Source: Bacteroidetes bacterium ADurb.Bin145
GTDB taxonomy: Bacteria; Bacteroidota; Bacteroidia; Bacteroidales; VadinHA17
Length of the DNA stretch: 64,000 bases
Assembly (NCBI GenBank): GCA_002070505.1
Contig: MWDJ01000006.1
Location: 62,001-126,000, forward strand
Reading direction: 5' to 3'
Shown: positions 18,729-27,440 of the stretch, piece by piece
Numbering within the stretch: position 1 is the first letter of the stretch
Layout: every line of letters starts with the position of its first letter
The notes under the pieces: model-generated
Database searches by the model: none
Told to the model about the DNA's origin: nothing
Seen by the model: only the letters and a program-made list of their open reading frames with translations
Made by a program: the position numbers and the translations under genes

Positions 18729-19811
18729 CTAATTCCACCTGTTCCCTTTATAAAATGACAATGGGACAGTTACCAATACATATAATATAAAGAATAACTG
18801 CGATGGCAGGAACCATTTCATAAGGCCATTGACGCCATATCGTTCAGAAGTATTCATCAGTATCAGGGAATCGGGAATAGATTTCAGAATGAAGGCTGCA
18901 AAAAAAACTATCAGGAAAACAGGATTAAAAATTCCGGCGAGAAGCAAGCCAGGCAAAATCAGAATTGTAACAAATGTTACAAATGCCAGGATAATTGTAT
19001 GACTGTCGCGATAGGCTCCTGCCTTTGAGATCCACCGGGCTCTCTGCATAATAAATGAAGAAAGCTTCGGTGAAGTTGAGGTCGTTACTATTGCTTTCAT
19101 TGATTCAAGCCAGGAAATCATGCCTTTTCCTTCCCTGATACCGTGAAGGAGGAAAATATCATCTCCGCTGACTTTCTCCTCATGCATTCTGCGTGAATAT
19201 TTATTGTAAGCTTCTTTTGTAAATGCAAGATTGGCTCCGTTGCACATCACCGGATTTCCGGCAGCTGCAGTTCCGGCAGTAACACCCTGGAGAGCCAGAA
19301 ATTCAATCTCCTGGAACCTCTGGAGAAAACCACCCGAGCCTTTCATCGCAACAGGACATATGATCATTGCGGGCTTTTTTTCTGAATAAAAGGATGCTAT
19401 TGTACTGACCCATCCCTGCCCCGGTCTGCAATCAGCATCAGTTGTTACAACCAGCTCCCCTCTGCACTCCCCGATACCTGTTCTGATCGCTTTCTTTTTT
19501 CCGGTCCCCTTGTTCTTAATAGCCTTAAGATTTTTTATACCTGAGTTTAAGGCTGCAGTCTGCCATGTATTGTCGGTTGAATTGTCATCGACAATGATAA
19601 CTTCAAAAGAGTCCTGCGGATAATCCTGAGCAGCAAGGCATGAAAGAAGAACAGGAAGATTTTTTTCTTCATTCCTGCAGGCTACCAATACTGATACAAA
19701 TATATCTGACTGGTCTTGAGGGTGATATGTTCCGGTTTTTCGCAGAAAAAAATATATCCTTAACAGCAGATAAGCATATGGCAGTAACAATATGAGTGAA
19801 AGCCACTCCAT
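18729..19811 (-). CDS. Family 2 glycosyltransferase, membrane-bound
   Basis: A 360-residue inverting glycosyltransferase of the GT-A fold. An N-terminal membrane helix precedes the catalytic domain: VSVLVACRNEEKNLP, VDDNSTDNT, the metal-binding DAD, and a GDD segment near EEKVSGDD. The processive-type QRARW motif follows. Two or three C-terminal membrane helices (about 270-355) end the protein. This layout fits enzymes that extend polysaccharides or glycolipids at the inner membrane. It starts one base after the acetyltransferase stop codon, so the two are probably coupled. The acceptor is unknown. Confidence 0.9.
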   Translation of the reverse strand: MEWLSLILLLPYAYLLLRIYFFLRKTGTYHPQDQSDIFVSVLVACRNEEKNLPVLLSCLAAQDYPQDSFEVIIVDDNSTDNTWQTAALNSGIKNLKAIKNKGTGKKKAIRTGIGECRGELVVTTDADCRPGQGWVSTIASFYSEKKPAMIICPVAMKGSGGFLQRFQEIEFLALQGVTAGTAAAGNPVMCNGANLAFTKEAYNKYSRRMHEEKVSGDDIFLLHGIREGKGMISWLESMKAIVTTSTSPKLSSFIMQRARWISKAGAYRDSHTIILAFVTFVTILILPGLLLAGIFNPVFLIVFFAAFILKSIPDSLILMNTSERYGVNGLMKWFLPSQLFFILYVLVTVPLSFYKGNRWN

Positions 19812-19812
19812 T

Positions 19813-20262
19813 TCATTTCCTCATCCATTCATAAAAACTGTAATGCCCGGAGCTCATTCCAAGAGCCTCATAGGTTTTTTGAGCTGTTGAGTTTCTGGTT
19901 TCAACATAGAGCCTCAATCCTGCAATATCCTGTTCCTCGGCAAGATGTCTGATATAGCTGTACATTTTCTTAAATACGCCTTTTCGACGGAATTCCGGCA
20001 CCACATAAACCGACTGGAGCCACCACACATTGCAATTGCGCCAGTCGCTCCATTCATAGGTTATCAGCAGGGAAGCTATTCTGCGTCCTTTATCTTCTGC
20101 AATGTAGTACTGTCCTCTTGAGGGATCTTCGAAAACTGACTGGACCCCCTTTGTAACTATTTCAGGTACAAGCTTCATGGCCTCTGTTTCCCATGCCATA
20201 TTAATCTGGAAGTAGATAATTGTTTCTGCGTCTTCCCTTGTAGCTTTTCTTATTGAGATCAT
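19813..20262 (-). CDS. GNAT-family N-acetyltransferase
   Basis: I start the protein at ATG 20262 (149 residues, MISIRKATREDAETI); sequence upstream of this in frame is not GNAT-like. The acetyl-CoA binding loop VYVVPEFRRKGVFKKMYSYI and the C-terminal GLRLYVETRNSTAQKTYEAL with Tyr in GHYSFYEW are characteristic. The substrate cannot be deduced. Its stop is one base from the start of the glycosyltransferase gene, which suggests joint expression. Confidence 0.9.
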   Translation of the reverse strand: MISIRKATREDAETIIYFQINMAWETEAMKLVPEIVTKGVQSVFEDPSRGQYYIAEDKGRRIASLLITYEWSDWRNCNVWWLQSVYVVPEFRRKGVFKKMYSYIRHLAEEQDIAGLRLYVETRNSTAQKTYEALGMSSGHYSFYEWMRK

Positions 20263-20368
20263 AACAATATTATTAAAACCATTGATTACATTAAAAGCAG
20301 GATAACATGATAAACCGTGACCCGGCCATGATGCCGGCAAAGTAATTCAATTGCATTACTGTGATCTT

Positions 20369-21523
20369 TTATTGGCTATTTATATACTTATCAAGAAAGA
20401 CTCTTAATCCGCAGACTCTGAAGCCGCCTGATAGGAGGTAATCATCATCATCTTTTATTATAATATAGTTATGAGAAGTTTTAAGGGTTTGTACTGCTTC
20501 TGTGTTACCTCTTGTCGGTCGGGCATCTGATCCGTATTTTATTTCTATCGAAGCCACCGGACGATTGCCCCTGGTAACCACCATATCAAGTTCAGCTCCG
20601 TCGTGAGTTCGATAAAACCAGACTTTCCTGTTTACAGGCAACAGAGGAATAATCTGCTCAATAACAAAACCTTCCCATGATGCGCCCTGCTTGGGATGGC
20701 CAGTAAGTTGTTCCGGATTTTCAATGCCAGATAAATAATGCATAATACCTGAATCACGGATATATACTTTGGGAGATTTCACCAGGCGTTTTTTAATATT
20801 GGTATAAAAAGGTTCTATTATCCGTATTAGAAAAGCATTTCGAAGAAATCCTATATAACTTTTTATTGTGTTTATATTAAGCTCCAGACTTCTTCCAAGT
20901 TCGGCATAATTAAGCAGATTGCCGTGATAATGAGCCAGCATAGTCCATAGTCTTTCACCTGTCAGACTGTCGGCAGGAAATCCAAGATTGGGAAGGTCAC
21001 GCTCAAAGTATGTCTTGACATAATTGTTCATCCAGTTCAGCCAGTATTTGCTTTTCATCAGAGCATCGGGAAACCCTCCGTACATCCATACATTCTCGAT
21101 CTTAAAACTCTTCCCCAGCTCCGGCAAAAGAAAAGGGGTTAATTCGTGATAAGCTATCCTGCCTGCCAGTGACTCAGAACTGTTTCTTAAAAGGTCGGGA
21201 CTTGCTGAACCAAGTATCAGGAACCTGCCAGGGCGTCTGTTCAGATCAATGAGCGCACGAAGGGCAGGGAACAAATCCTTTTTCCTCTGAACCTCATCAA
21301 TGATTACAAGATGATTTTCAAATTGTCTGAGGTATGTCTCAGCATCTTCAAGCTTTAAATAGTCTTTTTGAAACTCAAGATCGAGATATGTTGAGAGTTC
21401 ATATTCTTTTTGGATTTTTCTTGCCAGGGTTGTTTTCCCAACCTGCCTGGGTCCTAATATCGCCACACAGGGAAATCCACTGAGCAAATCTTTCACTATT
21501 TTTTCTGAAATCCTCTCCTTCAT
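20369..21523 (-). CDS. AAA-type ATPase with C-terminal DUF4143 domain
   Basis: A 384-residue member of the widespread family with an N-terminal P-loop ATPase (Walker A LGPRQVGKTT, Walker B VIIDEVQRKKDLFPALRAL, arginine-containing GSASPDLLRNSSESLAGR). The C-terminal DUF4143 part ends in a nuclease-like fold segment (AELDMVVTRGNRPVASIEIK, resembling the D-x(n)-E-x-K arrangement of PD-(D/E)XK enzymes). These genes are common in Bacteroidota and archaea, often laterally spread, and their role is not established. It stands alone; the flanking islands are repeats. Confidence 0.88.
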   Translation of the reverse strand: MKERISEKIVKDLLSGFPCVAILGPRQVGKTTLARKIQKEYELSTYLDLEFQKDYLKLEDAETYLRQFENHLVIIDEVQRKKDLFPALRALIDLNRRPGRFLILGSASPDLLRNSSESLAGRIAYHELTPFLLPELGKSFKIENVWMYGGFPDALMKSKYWLNWMNNYVKTYFERDLPNLGFPADSLTGERLWTMLAHYHGNLLNYAELGRSLELNINTIKSYIGFLRNAFLIRIIEPFYTNIKKRLVKSPKVYIRDSGIMHYLSGIENPEQLTGHPKQGASWEGFVIEQIIPLLPVNRKVWFYRTHDGAELDMVVTRGNRPVASIEIKYGSDARPTRGNTEAVQTLKTSHNYIIIKDDDDYLLSGGFRVCGLRVFLDKYINSQ

Positions 21524-21710
21524 TTAGCAAAGATAGTGAATAAAACACAAAATATGTAATCAAATTACATATATTTAGTATTATCGAAAGAATTATGAAA
21601 GATCAGGAACAATGAAATGCCTTTATGCGGAGAACCTGTTTCTTCAATTATGCCTATATGCCGCAAAGCCATTACCCCTTTAAACCACTTCCGCTTTCCG
21701 CCATCGCGGA

Positions 21711-21728
21711 ATTCCGATTTCTCGGAAT
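21711..21728. repeat. Small hairpin in the repeat island after the TIR-TPR gene
   Basis: ATTCCGA (21711-21717) and TCGGAAT (21722-21728) form a perfect 7-bp stem with a 4-base loop. It sits in the 286-base gap between the DUF4143 gene and the end of the TIR-TPR gene, which otherwise holds only GC-skewed micro-repeats. Confidence 0.45.
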
Positions 21729-21773
21729 CTATGCTGCACTTTGTTCCGCTTCGATCTCCGCTTCGCTTCGAGC

Positions 21774-21819
21774 GCCGTTACGCCGTTACGCCGTTGAGCC
21801 GTTGTACCGTTATTTATAC
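21774..21819. repeat. 46-base repeat overlapping the TIR-TPR stop codon (copy 1)
   Basis: Matches 24085-24130 at 40 of 46 positions without gaps. The unit consists of tandem GCCGTTRC-type repeats running into ACCGTTATTTATAC. The last ten bases encode, on the minus strand, part of the final Tyr-Lys codons and the stop of the TIR-TPR gene. The other copy has the same relation to carB. Confidence 0.8.
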
Positions 21820-23798
21820 GGCAGCCCCATCTTCCGGGCTATCTCCTGGAAGCGGGATTCATCGCGAATAATATCAAAAATCGGCATTCTCAGATAAGGC
21901 AGGTTTGTTTCACGTATTTCGTAGGCCTTTTCCATATATTCCAGGGCTGGTTCTATGTTACCTGCTAAAATATACAGATTTGCCAGCACAAATGGATTGA
22001 CAAAAGTCGAATCCGCTGATATTTTAATAACTTCCGCAGCTTTGTTCAATGCAACAGCGTATCCTGTTTCATTAAAGTCCTGACTAAAATAGTTTCCCAA
22101 ACCTATTCCCCCGTAGTCTTTTTTAATTACTTTCCAGGCTTCATCGTATCTTCCTGTAATGTGCAAAGCCCACTCGAGCGCTGAAAGAGCTACCGGAGCA
22201 GTTGGTTCCATCCGCAAGGCTTTTTCAGCAGCTTTTATCGTTTCTTCGTAACGACGCTCAAATAGTAAATCAATACTGTACAGACTTATTATAAGAGGAT
22301 TATATGGATCCAGTTTCAGGGCTGTCTCAATCTCTGCCATTGCCTCTTCAGTTCTCCCCAATATGTTCAGGAGATGTGAGTAGTATGCACGTGCTTCCGC
22401 ATGATTGGGATTGATCTCAAGTGTCTTTTTAAATGCCGATTCTCCGGCTTCCCAATCCCAAAAACTCCATGTGTTCCCACATGCCTGTGCGAATAATACT
22501 TCAGCATTCGTGCTGTCAAGTTCAATGGCCTTCATTAGTGCATCTGTTCCTTGTCCGGCTTCTTCAGGGGAAATATGTCCCATTTGCACTAATCCACCCC
22601 AGACAAAAGAAATTCCGACATAGGCAGGGGCATATTCCGGGTCTTTTTCTATTGCCAGTTCGAAGTATTTCATTGCTGTTTCAAGGTCATTCGGGGTCAG
22701 TTTTTTCCAGTAAAACATACCTTTCAGCCATGCATCATAAGCTTCAGTGTTTTCTGTGGCCATTTTCTCAATAAGCTGCTTTTCTTCAGGGGATATTACA
22801 GCTTTAAGCTCATTTGCAATAGTCTGTGCCACTTTGCTCTGTATGGAAAAAATGTTGGACAGGTCGCTCAGATCACCGTCATATGTCTCTGACCAGAGAT
22901 GTGTGTCGTTTCTGGCGTCAATAAGCTGAACGGTTATTCTGACAATGTTCCCGACCCTTCTTACACTTCCCTCAAGAATGGCCCTGGCTCCCAGTTCTCT
23001 GGCTATCTCCCTTACAGAAAGCTCTGTATTCCTGTACCGCATGCAAGATGTGCGCGAGATAACCTTCAGATCGCCGATCTTGAAAAGACGGTCAAGGATC
23101 TCATCCATCATCCCGTCGCTGAAATACTGCTGGTCTGGATCAGGACTAAGATTTGTGAACGGCAGTACTGCAAGTGACTTGTCAAGTGGTCCCATCTGTC
23201 CCAGGAAATTCCTTCTGATAGATGGCACAAGAAACAGTACAGCAACCAGTAAAATAATTATTGAGGCCACCGGTACTCCCACCTTTACCCATGAGGATCT
23301 GTAACGATCCGTTCCCGAACCTGGTTTACCGGACTTTCCCAGCTTCAGGGTACCGGTTTTGATAGCTTTTTCAATTTCGTCATCCCTGACCTCATCCTTC
23401 GACAGCAGCATCTTAACCACTTTTGATAAACGGTTTATGTGTTGTTCAAGGGGAGGAGTGAATGCATCGAGCCAGTGGACATCGCTGATGTAATACTCGA
23501 GTTGCTTTGACATTGGCACATCCTCAAGGCGCAGGGTGATGACAGCCAATTTGTTATGCACTGCCCGGTCCACTTCCTTGACAACCTGCGGAGAGCTGTT
23601 CGAATTCTGGGTATAAACGAGGATAAAAACCTTAGCCTCTTTTATGGCATCGATAATGGCTTCAGCAAAGGGTACTCCCGGGGTGATGTCCCGCGGTGCT
23701 ATCCAGCACGAGGTGCCGTTTTGTTCCAGGATGGAACAGACAGTTTCAGCAGCTGTATTGTCGACGCTGGAGTAGCTTATAAAAACATCGTGTGCCAT
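21810..23798 (-). CDS. TIR domain, membrane-anchored TolB-like/TPR protein
   Basis: A 662-residue multidomain protein. Residues 1-130 are a TIR domain (HDVFISYSSVD, then WIAPRDITPG); Glu75 in VVKEVDRA sits where NAD-cleaving TIR enzymes have their catalytic Glu. A single membrane helix lies at about 170-192. Next comes a FlgO/TolB-N-like region (about 205-340; AVLPFTNLSPDPDQQYFSDG, ARELGARAILEGSVRR) often found with adenylate cyclases and CadC-type regulators. At least six TPR units (about 355-650) follow. The TIR part would be cytoplasmic and the TPR part periplasmic. No Thoeris or CBASS partner is adjacent. A role in signalling or stress is inference. Confidence 0.9.
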   Translation of the reverse strand: MAHDVFISYSSVDNTAAETVCSILEQNGTSCWIAPRDITPGVPFAEAIIDAIKEAKVFILVYTQNSNSSPQVVKEVDRAVHNKLAVITLRLEDVPMSKQLEYYISDVHWLDAFTPPLEQHINRLSKVVKMLLSKDEVRDDEIEKAIKTGTLKLGKSGKPGSGTDRYRSSWVKVGVPVASIIILLVAVLFLVPSIRRNFLGQMGPLDKSLAVLPFTNLSPDPDQQYFSDGMMDEILDRLFKIGDLKVISRTSCMRYRNTELSVREIARELGARAILEGSVRRVGNIVRITVQLIDARNDTHLWSETYDGDLSDLSNIFSIQSKVAQTIANELKAVISPEEKQLIEKMATENTEAYDAWLKGMFYWKKLTPNDLETAMKYFELAIEKDPEYAPAYVGISFVWGGLVQMGHISPEEAGQGTDALMKAIELDSTNAEVLFAQACGNTWSFWDWEAGESAFKKTLEINPNHAEARAYYSHLLNILGRTEEAMAEIETALKLDPYNPLIISLYSIDLLFERRYEETIKAAEKALRMEPTAPVALSALEWALHITGRYDEAWKVIKKDYGGIGLGNYFSQDFNETGYAVALNKAAEVIKISADSTFVNPFVLANLYILAGNIEPALEYMEKAYEIRETNLPYLRMPIFDIIRDESRFQEIARKMGLPYK

Positions 23799-23939
23799 CT
23801 ATGGATTTGTTAGGAATGGATTATTATTTTTCCCAGTAATATGTTAAAGGTAAGAAACAGATGGAAATAAGTCAAGAATATTTTGCCCGGAATTAAAGCC
23901 TGAAGTCGGAAATTGCAAGTCCGAAGTCATTTGCGGTTC

Positions 23940-24060
23940 GCCGTCATTCGCTTCGCTGTCATTGGGCCTTCGGCCGTCATTGGGCGCTGCGTGCCGTCAT
24001 TCATTGTCAAACAATTGAATGACCATCGAATGACCATCGAATGACCAAACCTTACCAACT
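23940..24060. repeat. GTCATT/AATGAC palindromic micro-repeat island
   Basis: Repeated GTCATT units alternate with short GC-rich hairpin segments and then reverse into three AATGACCATCG-type units. The centre (23996-24023) is a nearly perfect hairpin with a 3-base loop. This and the adjoining GCCGTTGC tandem repeat fill the 322-base gap between the TIR-TPR start and the carB stop. No gene is credible here. Confidence 0.7.
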
Positions 24061-24084
24061 GCCAATTATGGTCTGCGCCATTCC

Positions 24085-24130
24085 GCCGTTGCGCCGTTGC
24101 GCCGTTGCACCATTTTACCGTTATTTATAC
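24085..24130. repeat. 46-base repeat overlapping the carB stop codon (copy 2)
   Basis: Second copy of the element at 21774-21819, matching at 40 of 46 bases. It includes the stop codon (24121-24123) and the last codons of carB on the minus strand. Confidence 0.8.
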
Positions 24131-27100
24131 TCGTCCCAGCTCTTAATAGCCAGGTTATCGGCTCCCAGCCGGCAGAAAGCCAGGATAAACGCACTGGCCA
24201 GCCTGGCGTTGGTTATAAGCGGTACATTATAATCAACCGCATTCCTCCTGATTGAATAATCGTTATCAAGCTCCGACGCACTGAGATCTTTTGGTATATT
24301 GACTACAAGATCGACTTTCTTCGATCTTATCAGTTCAATAGTGTTCGGAGATTTATCCTCATCGGGCCAGTATGCGACATGAGCTTCAACTCCGGCGTTT
24401 TTAAGGAATTGCTGGGTGCCGCGGGTCGCGTACAGTTTATGACCTCTCTCGCGGAGAGCTTTTGCACTGTTGAGCAACTCCACTTTTGAACGGGCAGGAC
24501 CGGTTGAGAGGAGAATACTTTTCTCAGGGATCCTGTAACCGACGGAAAACATTGCTTTAAGGATAGCTTCATAGAAACCTTCCCCTATGCATCCCACCTC
24601 TCCGGTTGAGGACATGTCAACGCCGAGAACAGGATCGGCTTTAGCCAGGCGGGAGAAACTGAACTGGGGAGCCTTGACGCCTACATAATCAAGTTCAAAG
24701 ACTGATTTATCAGGTTTACCGGCGGGGATCCCAAGCATTACTTTCGTGGCCAGCTCGATCAGATTAGATTTAAGCACTTTTGATACAAAAGGCATGCTGC
24801 GGCTGGCACGCAGGTTGCATTCTATCACCTTGATATCGTTATCCCTTGCAAGATATTGTATGTTAAAGGGACCGGTTATTTTAAGCTCCATTGATATCTG
24901 CCTGGATATTCTCTTTATCCGACGCACTGTTTCAAAATATATCTTCTGAGGGGGAAATACTATTGTAGCATCACCGGAATGGACACCTGCAAACTCCACA
25001 TGCTCACTTATTGCGTAGGCAAGTATTTCTCCATCCCTGGCAACAGCATCCACTTCAATCTCCTTCGCATTCTCGATGAATTCGGATACAACAACCGGAT
25101 ATTGCTTTGAAACCTGGGCAGCCAGATCCAGGAAATGACTGAGCTCATTCCTGTTGGATACTACGTTCATAGCCATTCCCGACAATACATATGAAGGCCT
25201 TATAAGCACTGGAAACCCTATCCGGTCTACAAAATCATAAATATCCTGGACTGATGAGAGCTCTTTCCACCGGGGCTGATCGACCTTCAGTATGTCGAGC
25301 ATCTCTGAGAACTTATGCCGGTTCTCTGCCCTGTCAATTGAAAGGGGGGATGTTCCAAGCACAGGAACTTTTTCCCGGTGAAGCCTCATTGCGAGGTTGT
25401 TAGGGATCTGTCCGCCTACTGACAGTATAACTCCACGGGGTTTTTCGAGGTCAATTATGTCAAGTACCCTTTCAAAAGTTAGTTCGTCGAAGTAAAGCCT
25501 GTCGCAGGTATCATAATCTGTACTTACGGTCTCAGGATTGTAATTGATCATAATCGATCTGAATCCCTCCTTCCTTATAGTATTGACTGCATTCACTGAA
25601 CACCAGTCAAATTCGACACTGGAACCTATCCTGTAGGCGCCTGAGCCAAGGACTATAACAGATCTTCCGTCATTTTCATAATTAATATCATGTTCTGATG
25701 CACTGTAGGTTAGGTAGAGGTAGTTTGTAACAGCAGGATATTCAGCAGCAAGAGTATCGATCTCCCGTACATACGGTACTATACCGAGGGACTTCCTGTA
25801 TTTTCTCACCTTCATCAGGTCGTCGTCGATCTTTGAGGCAGGAGAATGGAGCACATGACGTGTTATCTGAAAATCGCTGAAACCGTGTATTTTAGCATGA
25901 GCAAGCAGATCAACGGGGATGCTTTCTATAGTCTTAAAGCAGGACAGATCATTCTTTATCAGAATAATATTCCTGAGTTTGTAGAGGAACCACTTATCGA
26001 TCTTCGTTAGTTCATAGATCCTATCCACCGGCATGCCTTTATCAAGAGCTTCAGCTATTGAGAATATTCTCATATCCGTAGGTTCGGAAAGTTCTTTTTC
26101 AATATCATCGAACTGTAATTCCCTGTTACCTGTGAAACCGTGCATACCCATTCCGATCATCCTGAGGCCTTTCTGGATGGCTTCTTCGAAGGTCCGGCCG
26201 ATGGCCATTACTTCGCCTACGCTCTTCATGCTGCTTCCAATGGCATGGGAAACCCCTTGAAATTTATTCAGGTCCCACCTTGGTATTTTACAGACCAGAT
26301 AATCAAGTGCAGGTTCGAAACAGGCAGTTGTTGTCTTTGTTACAGAATTCTTAAGTTCATGAAGCCCGTAACCTATACCAAGTTTTGCAGCGATGAAAGC
26401 AAGCGGATAACCGGTTGCTTTGGAAGCCAGAGCGCTGGAGCGGGACAATCGGGCATTCACTTCGATCACCCTGTAATCCTCCGAATCAGGAGAAAGTGCA
26501 TACTGGACATTACATTCTCCCACTATACCTATATGTCTGATTATCCTTATTGAAAGCTCCCTTAGTTTATGATATTCGTTATTTGTTAATGTCTGTGAAG
26601 GAGCGACCACAATGCTTTCTCCGGTATGTATCCCGAGTGGGTCAAAATTCTCCATATTACAGACTGTAATACAGTTATCATACCTGTCACGGACAACCTC
26701 ATATTCCACTTCCTTCCATCCTTTCAGTGACTCTTCGACAAGGACCTGGTTTGTATAGGAAAATGCCCTCGATGCAAGGGTTTTTAGTTCATCGGATGAT
26801 GAAGCGAATCCGCTGCCCTGGCCGCCAAGGGTAAACGCTGAACGGATTATCACAGGGTAGCCAAGCTCACCTGCAGCTTTAAGTGCATCATCAGTGTTGG
26901 ATACAGCAATGCTGCGGGGAGTCTTTACATCGATCTCATTGAGCCTTCTGACAAAGAGTTCCCTGTCCTCGGTGTCATTAATAGCCGATACCGGAGTTCC
27001 CAGAACTTTTACATTATATTCTTCAAAGATGCCTGCCCTGTAAAGTTCAGTACCGCAGTTAAGAGCTGTCTGCCCGCCGAATGAAAGAAGTATGCCGTCT

Positions 27101-27342
27101 GGTCTTTCTTTCTTTATTACCTGTTCGACATAGTATGGGGTCACGGGAAGGAAATAGATCTTGTCTGCAAGCTCCTCCGACGTCTGAACTGTAGCAATAT
27201 TCGGATTTATCAGAACTGTCTTTATTCCTTCTTCTCTCAGCGCTTTTAATGCCTGAGACCCTGAATAATCAAATTCTCCCGCCTCACCTATTTTAAGTGC
27301 GCCTGATCCCAGTATAACAACTTTTTTAATGTCGTCTCTCAT
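24121..27342 (-). CDS. carB: Carbamoyl-phosphate synthase large subunit
   Basis: CarB makes carbamoyl phosphate from bicarbonate, ATP and ammonia supplied by CarA, for both arginine and pyrimidine synthesis. I start at ATG 27342 (1073 residues, MRDDIKKVVILGSGALKIG); the open frame further upstream would cross the ARG-box region and is not CarB-like. Two homologous ATP-grasp halves are visible (GSGALKIGEAGEFDYSGSQA; GSGAYRIGSSVEFDWCS), and a C-terminal MGS-like allosteric domain begins near LLSTGPARSK. It diverges from argR, and carA lies 3.3 kb away on the same strand, with argR-argG-argH between. Confidence 0.98.
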   Translation of the reverse strand: MRDDIKKVVILGSGALKIGEAGEFDYSGSQALKALREEGIKTVLINPNIATVQTSEELADKIYFLPVTPYYVEQVIKKERPDGILLSFGGQTALNCGTELYRAGIFEEYNVKVLGTPVSAINDTEDRELFVRRLNEIDVKTPRSIAVSNTDDALKAAGELGYPVIIRSAFTLGGQGSGFASSSDELKTLASRAFSYTNQVLVEESLKGWKEVEYEVVRDRYDNCITVCNMENFDPLGIHTGESIVVAPSQTLTNNEYHKLRELSIRIIRHIGIVGECNVQYALSPDSEDYRVIEVNARLSRSSALASKATGYPLAFIAAKLGIGYGLHELKNSVTKTTTACFEPALDYLVCKIPRWDLNKFQGVSHAIGSSMKSVGEVMAIGRTFEEAIQKGLRMIGMGMHGFTGNRELQFDDIEKELSEPTDMRIFSIAEALDKGMPVDRIYELTKIDKWFLYKLRNIILIKNDLSCFKTIESIPVDLLAHAKIHGFSDFQITRHVLHSPASKIDDDLMKVRKYRKSLGIVPYVREIDTLAAEYPAVTNYLYLTYSASEHDINYENDGRSVIVLGSGAYRIGSSVEFDWCSVNAVNTIRKEGFRSIMINYNPETVSTDYDTCDRLYFDELTFERVLDIIDLEKPRGVILSVGGQIPNNLAMRLHREKVPVLGTSPLSIDRAENRHKFSEMLDILKVDQPRWKELSSVQDIYDFVDRIGFPVLIRPSYVLSGMAMNVVSNRNELSHFLDLAAQVSKQYPVVVSEFIENAKEIEVDAVARDGEILAYAISEHVEFAGVHSGDATIVFPPQKIYFETVRRIKRISRQISMELKITGPFNIQYLARDNDIKVIECNLRASRSMPFVSKVLKSNLIELATKVMLGIPAGKPDKSVFELDYVGVKAPQFSFSRLAKADPVLGVDMSSTGEVGCIGEGFYEAILKAMFSVGYRIPEKSILLSTGPARSKVELLNSAKALRERGHKLYATRGTQQFLKNAGVEAHVAYWPDEDKSPNTIELIRSKKVDLVVNIPKDLSASELDNDYSIRRNAVDYNVPLITNARLASAFILAFCRLGADNLAIKSWDEYK

Positions 27343-27387
27343 CTCTCTGATTTGGGGTAAAAATAGTATAAAAAATCTTAACAGCAT

Positions 27388-27417
27388 TTTGGCAGACAAA
27401 AAAAATGAATATATTTG
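27388..27417 (+). promoter_or_regulatory. Promoter of argR
   Basis: TTTG (27388-27391), 18 bases, TATATTTG (27410-27417). The predicted start is about 27422, giving a leader of only about 14 bases. The -7 element lies inside the first ARG-box-like site. Confidence 0.6.
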
Positions 27418-27440
27418 CAAAATTATTGAATAAATATGCA
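27406..27440. promoter_or_regulatory. Tandem ARG-box-like operator over the argR promoter and start codon
   Basis: TGAATATATTTGCA (27406-27419) and TGAATAAATATGCA (27427-27440) are near-identical, each a partial palindrome of the TGAATAnnnnTkCA type bound by ArgR proteins. Their 21-bp centre-to-centre spacing equals that of classical tandem ARG boxes. The first box covers the argR -7 element; the second overlaps the ATG. This implies autoregulation of argR-argG and probably control of divergent carB. Confidence 0.75.

Noticed and set aside
21617-21897. Two overlapping plus-strand frames of 84-90 codons at the end of the TIR-TPR gene
   Set aside because: They read through tandem GCCGTTRC repeats and the 3' end of a real gene on the other strand.
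21810-23798. Thoeris or CBASS defence locus around the TIR gene
   Set aside because: No ThsA-like, cyclase-like or effector partner is adjacent; the protein is a single membrane-bound TIR-TPR chain.
21774-24130. CRISPR-like array
   Set aside because: Only two long copies, no regular spacers, and no cas genes; units are contiguous micro-repeats.
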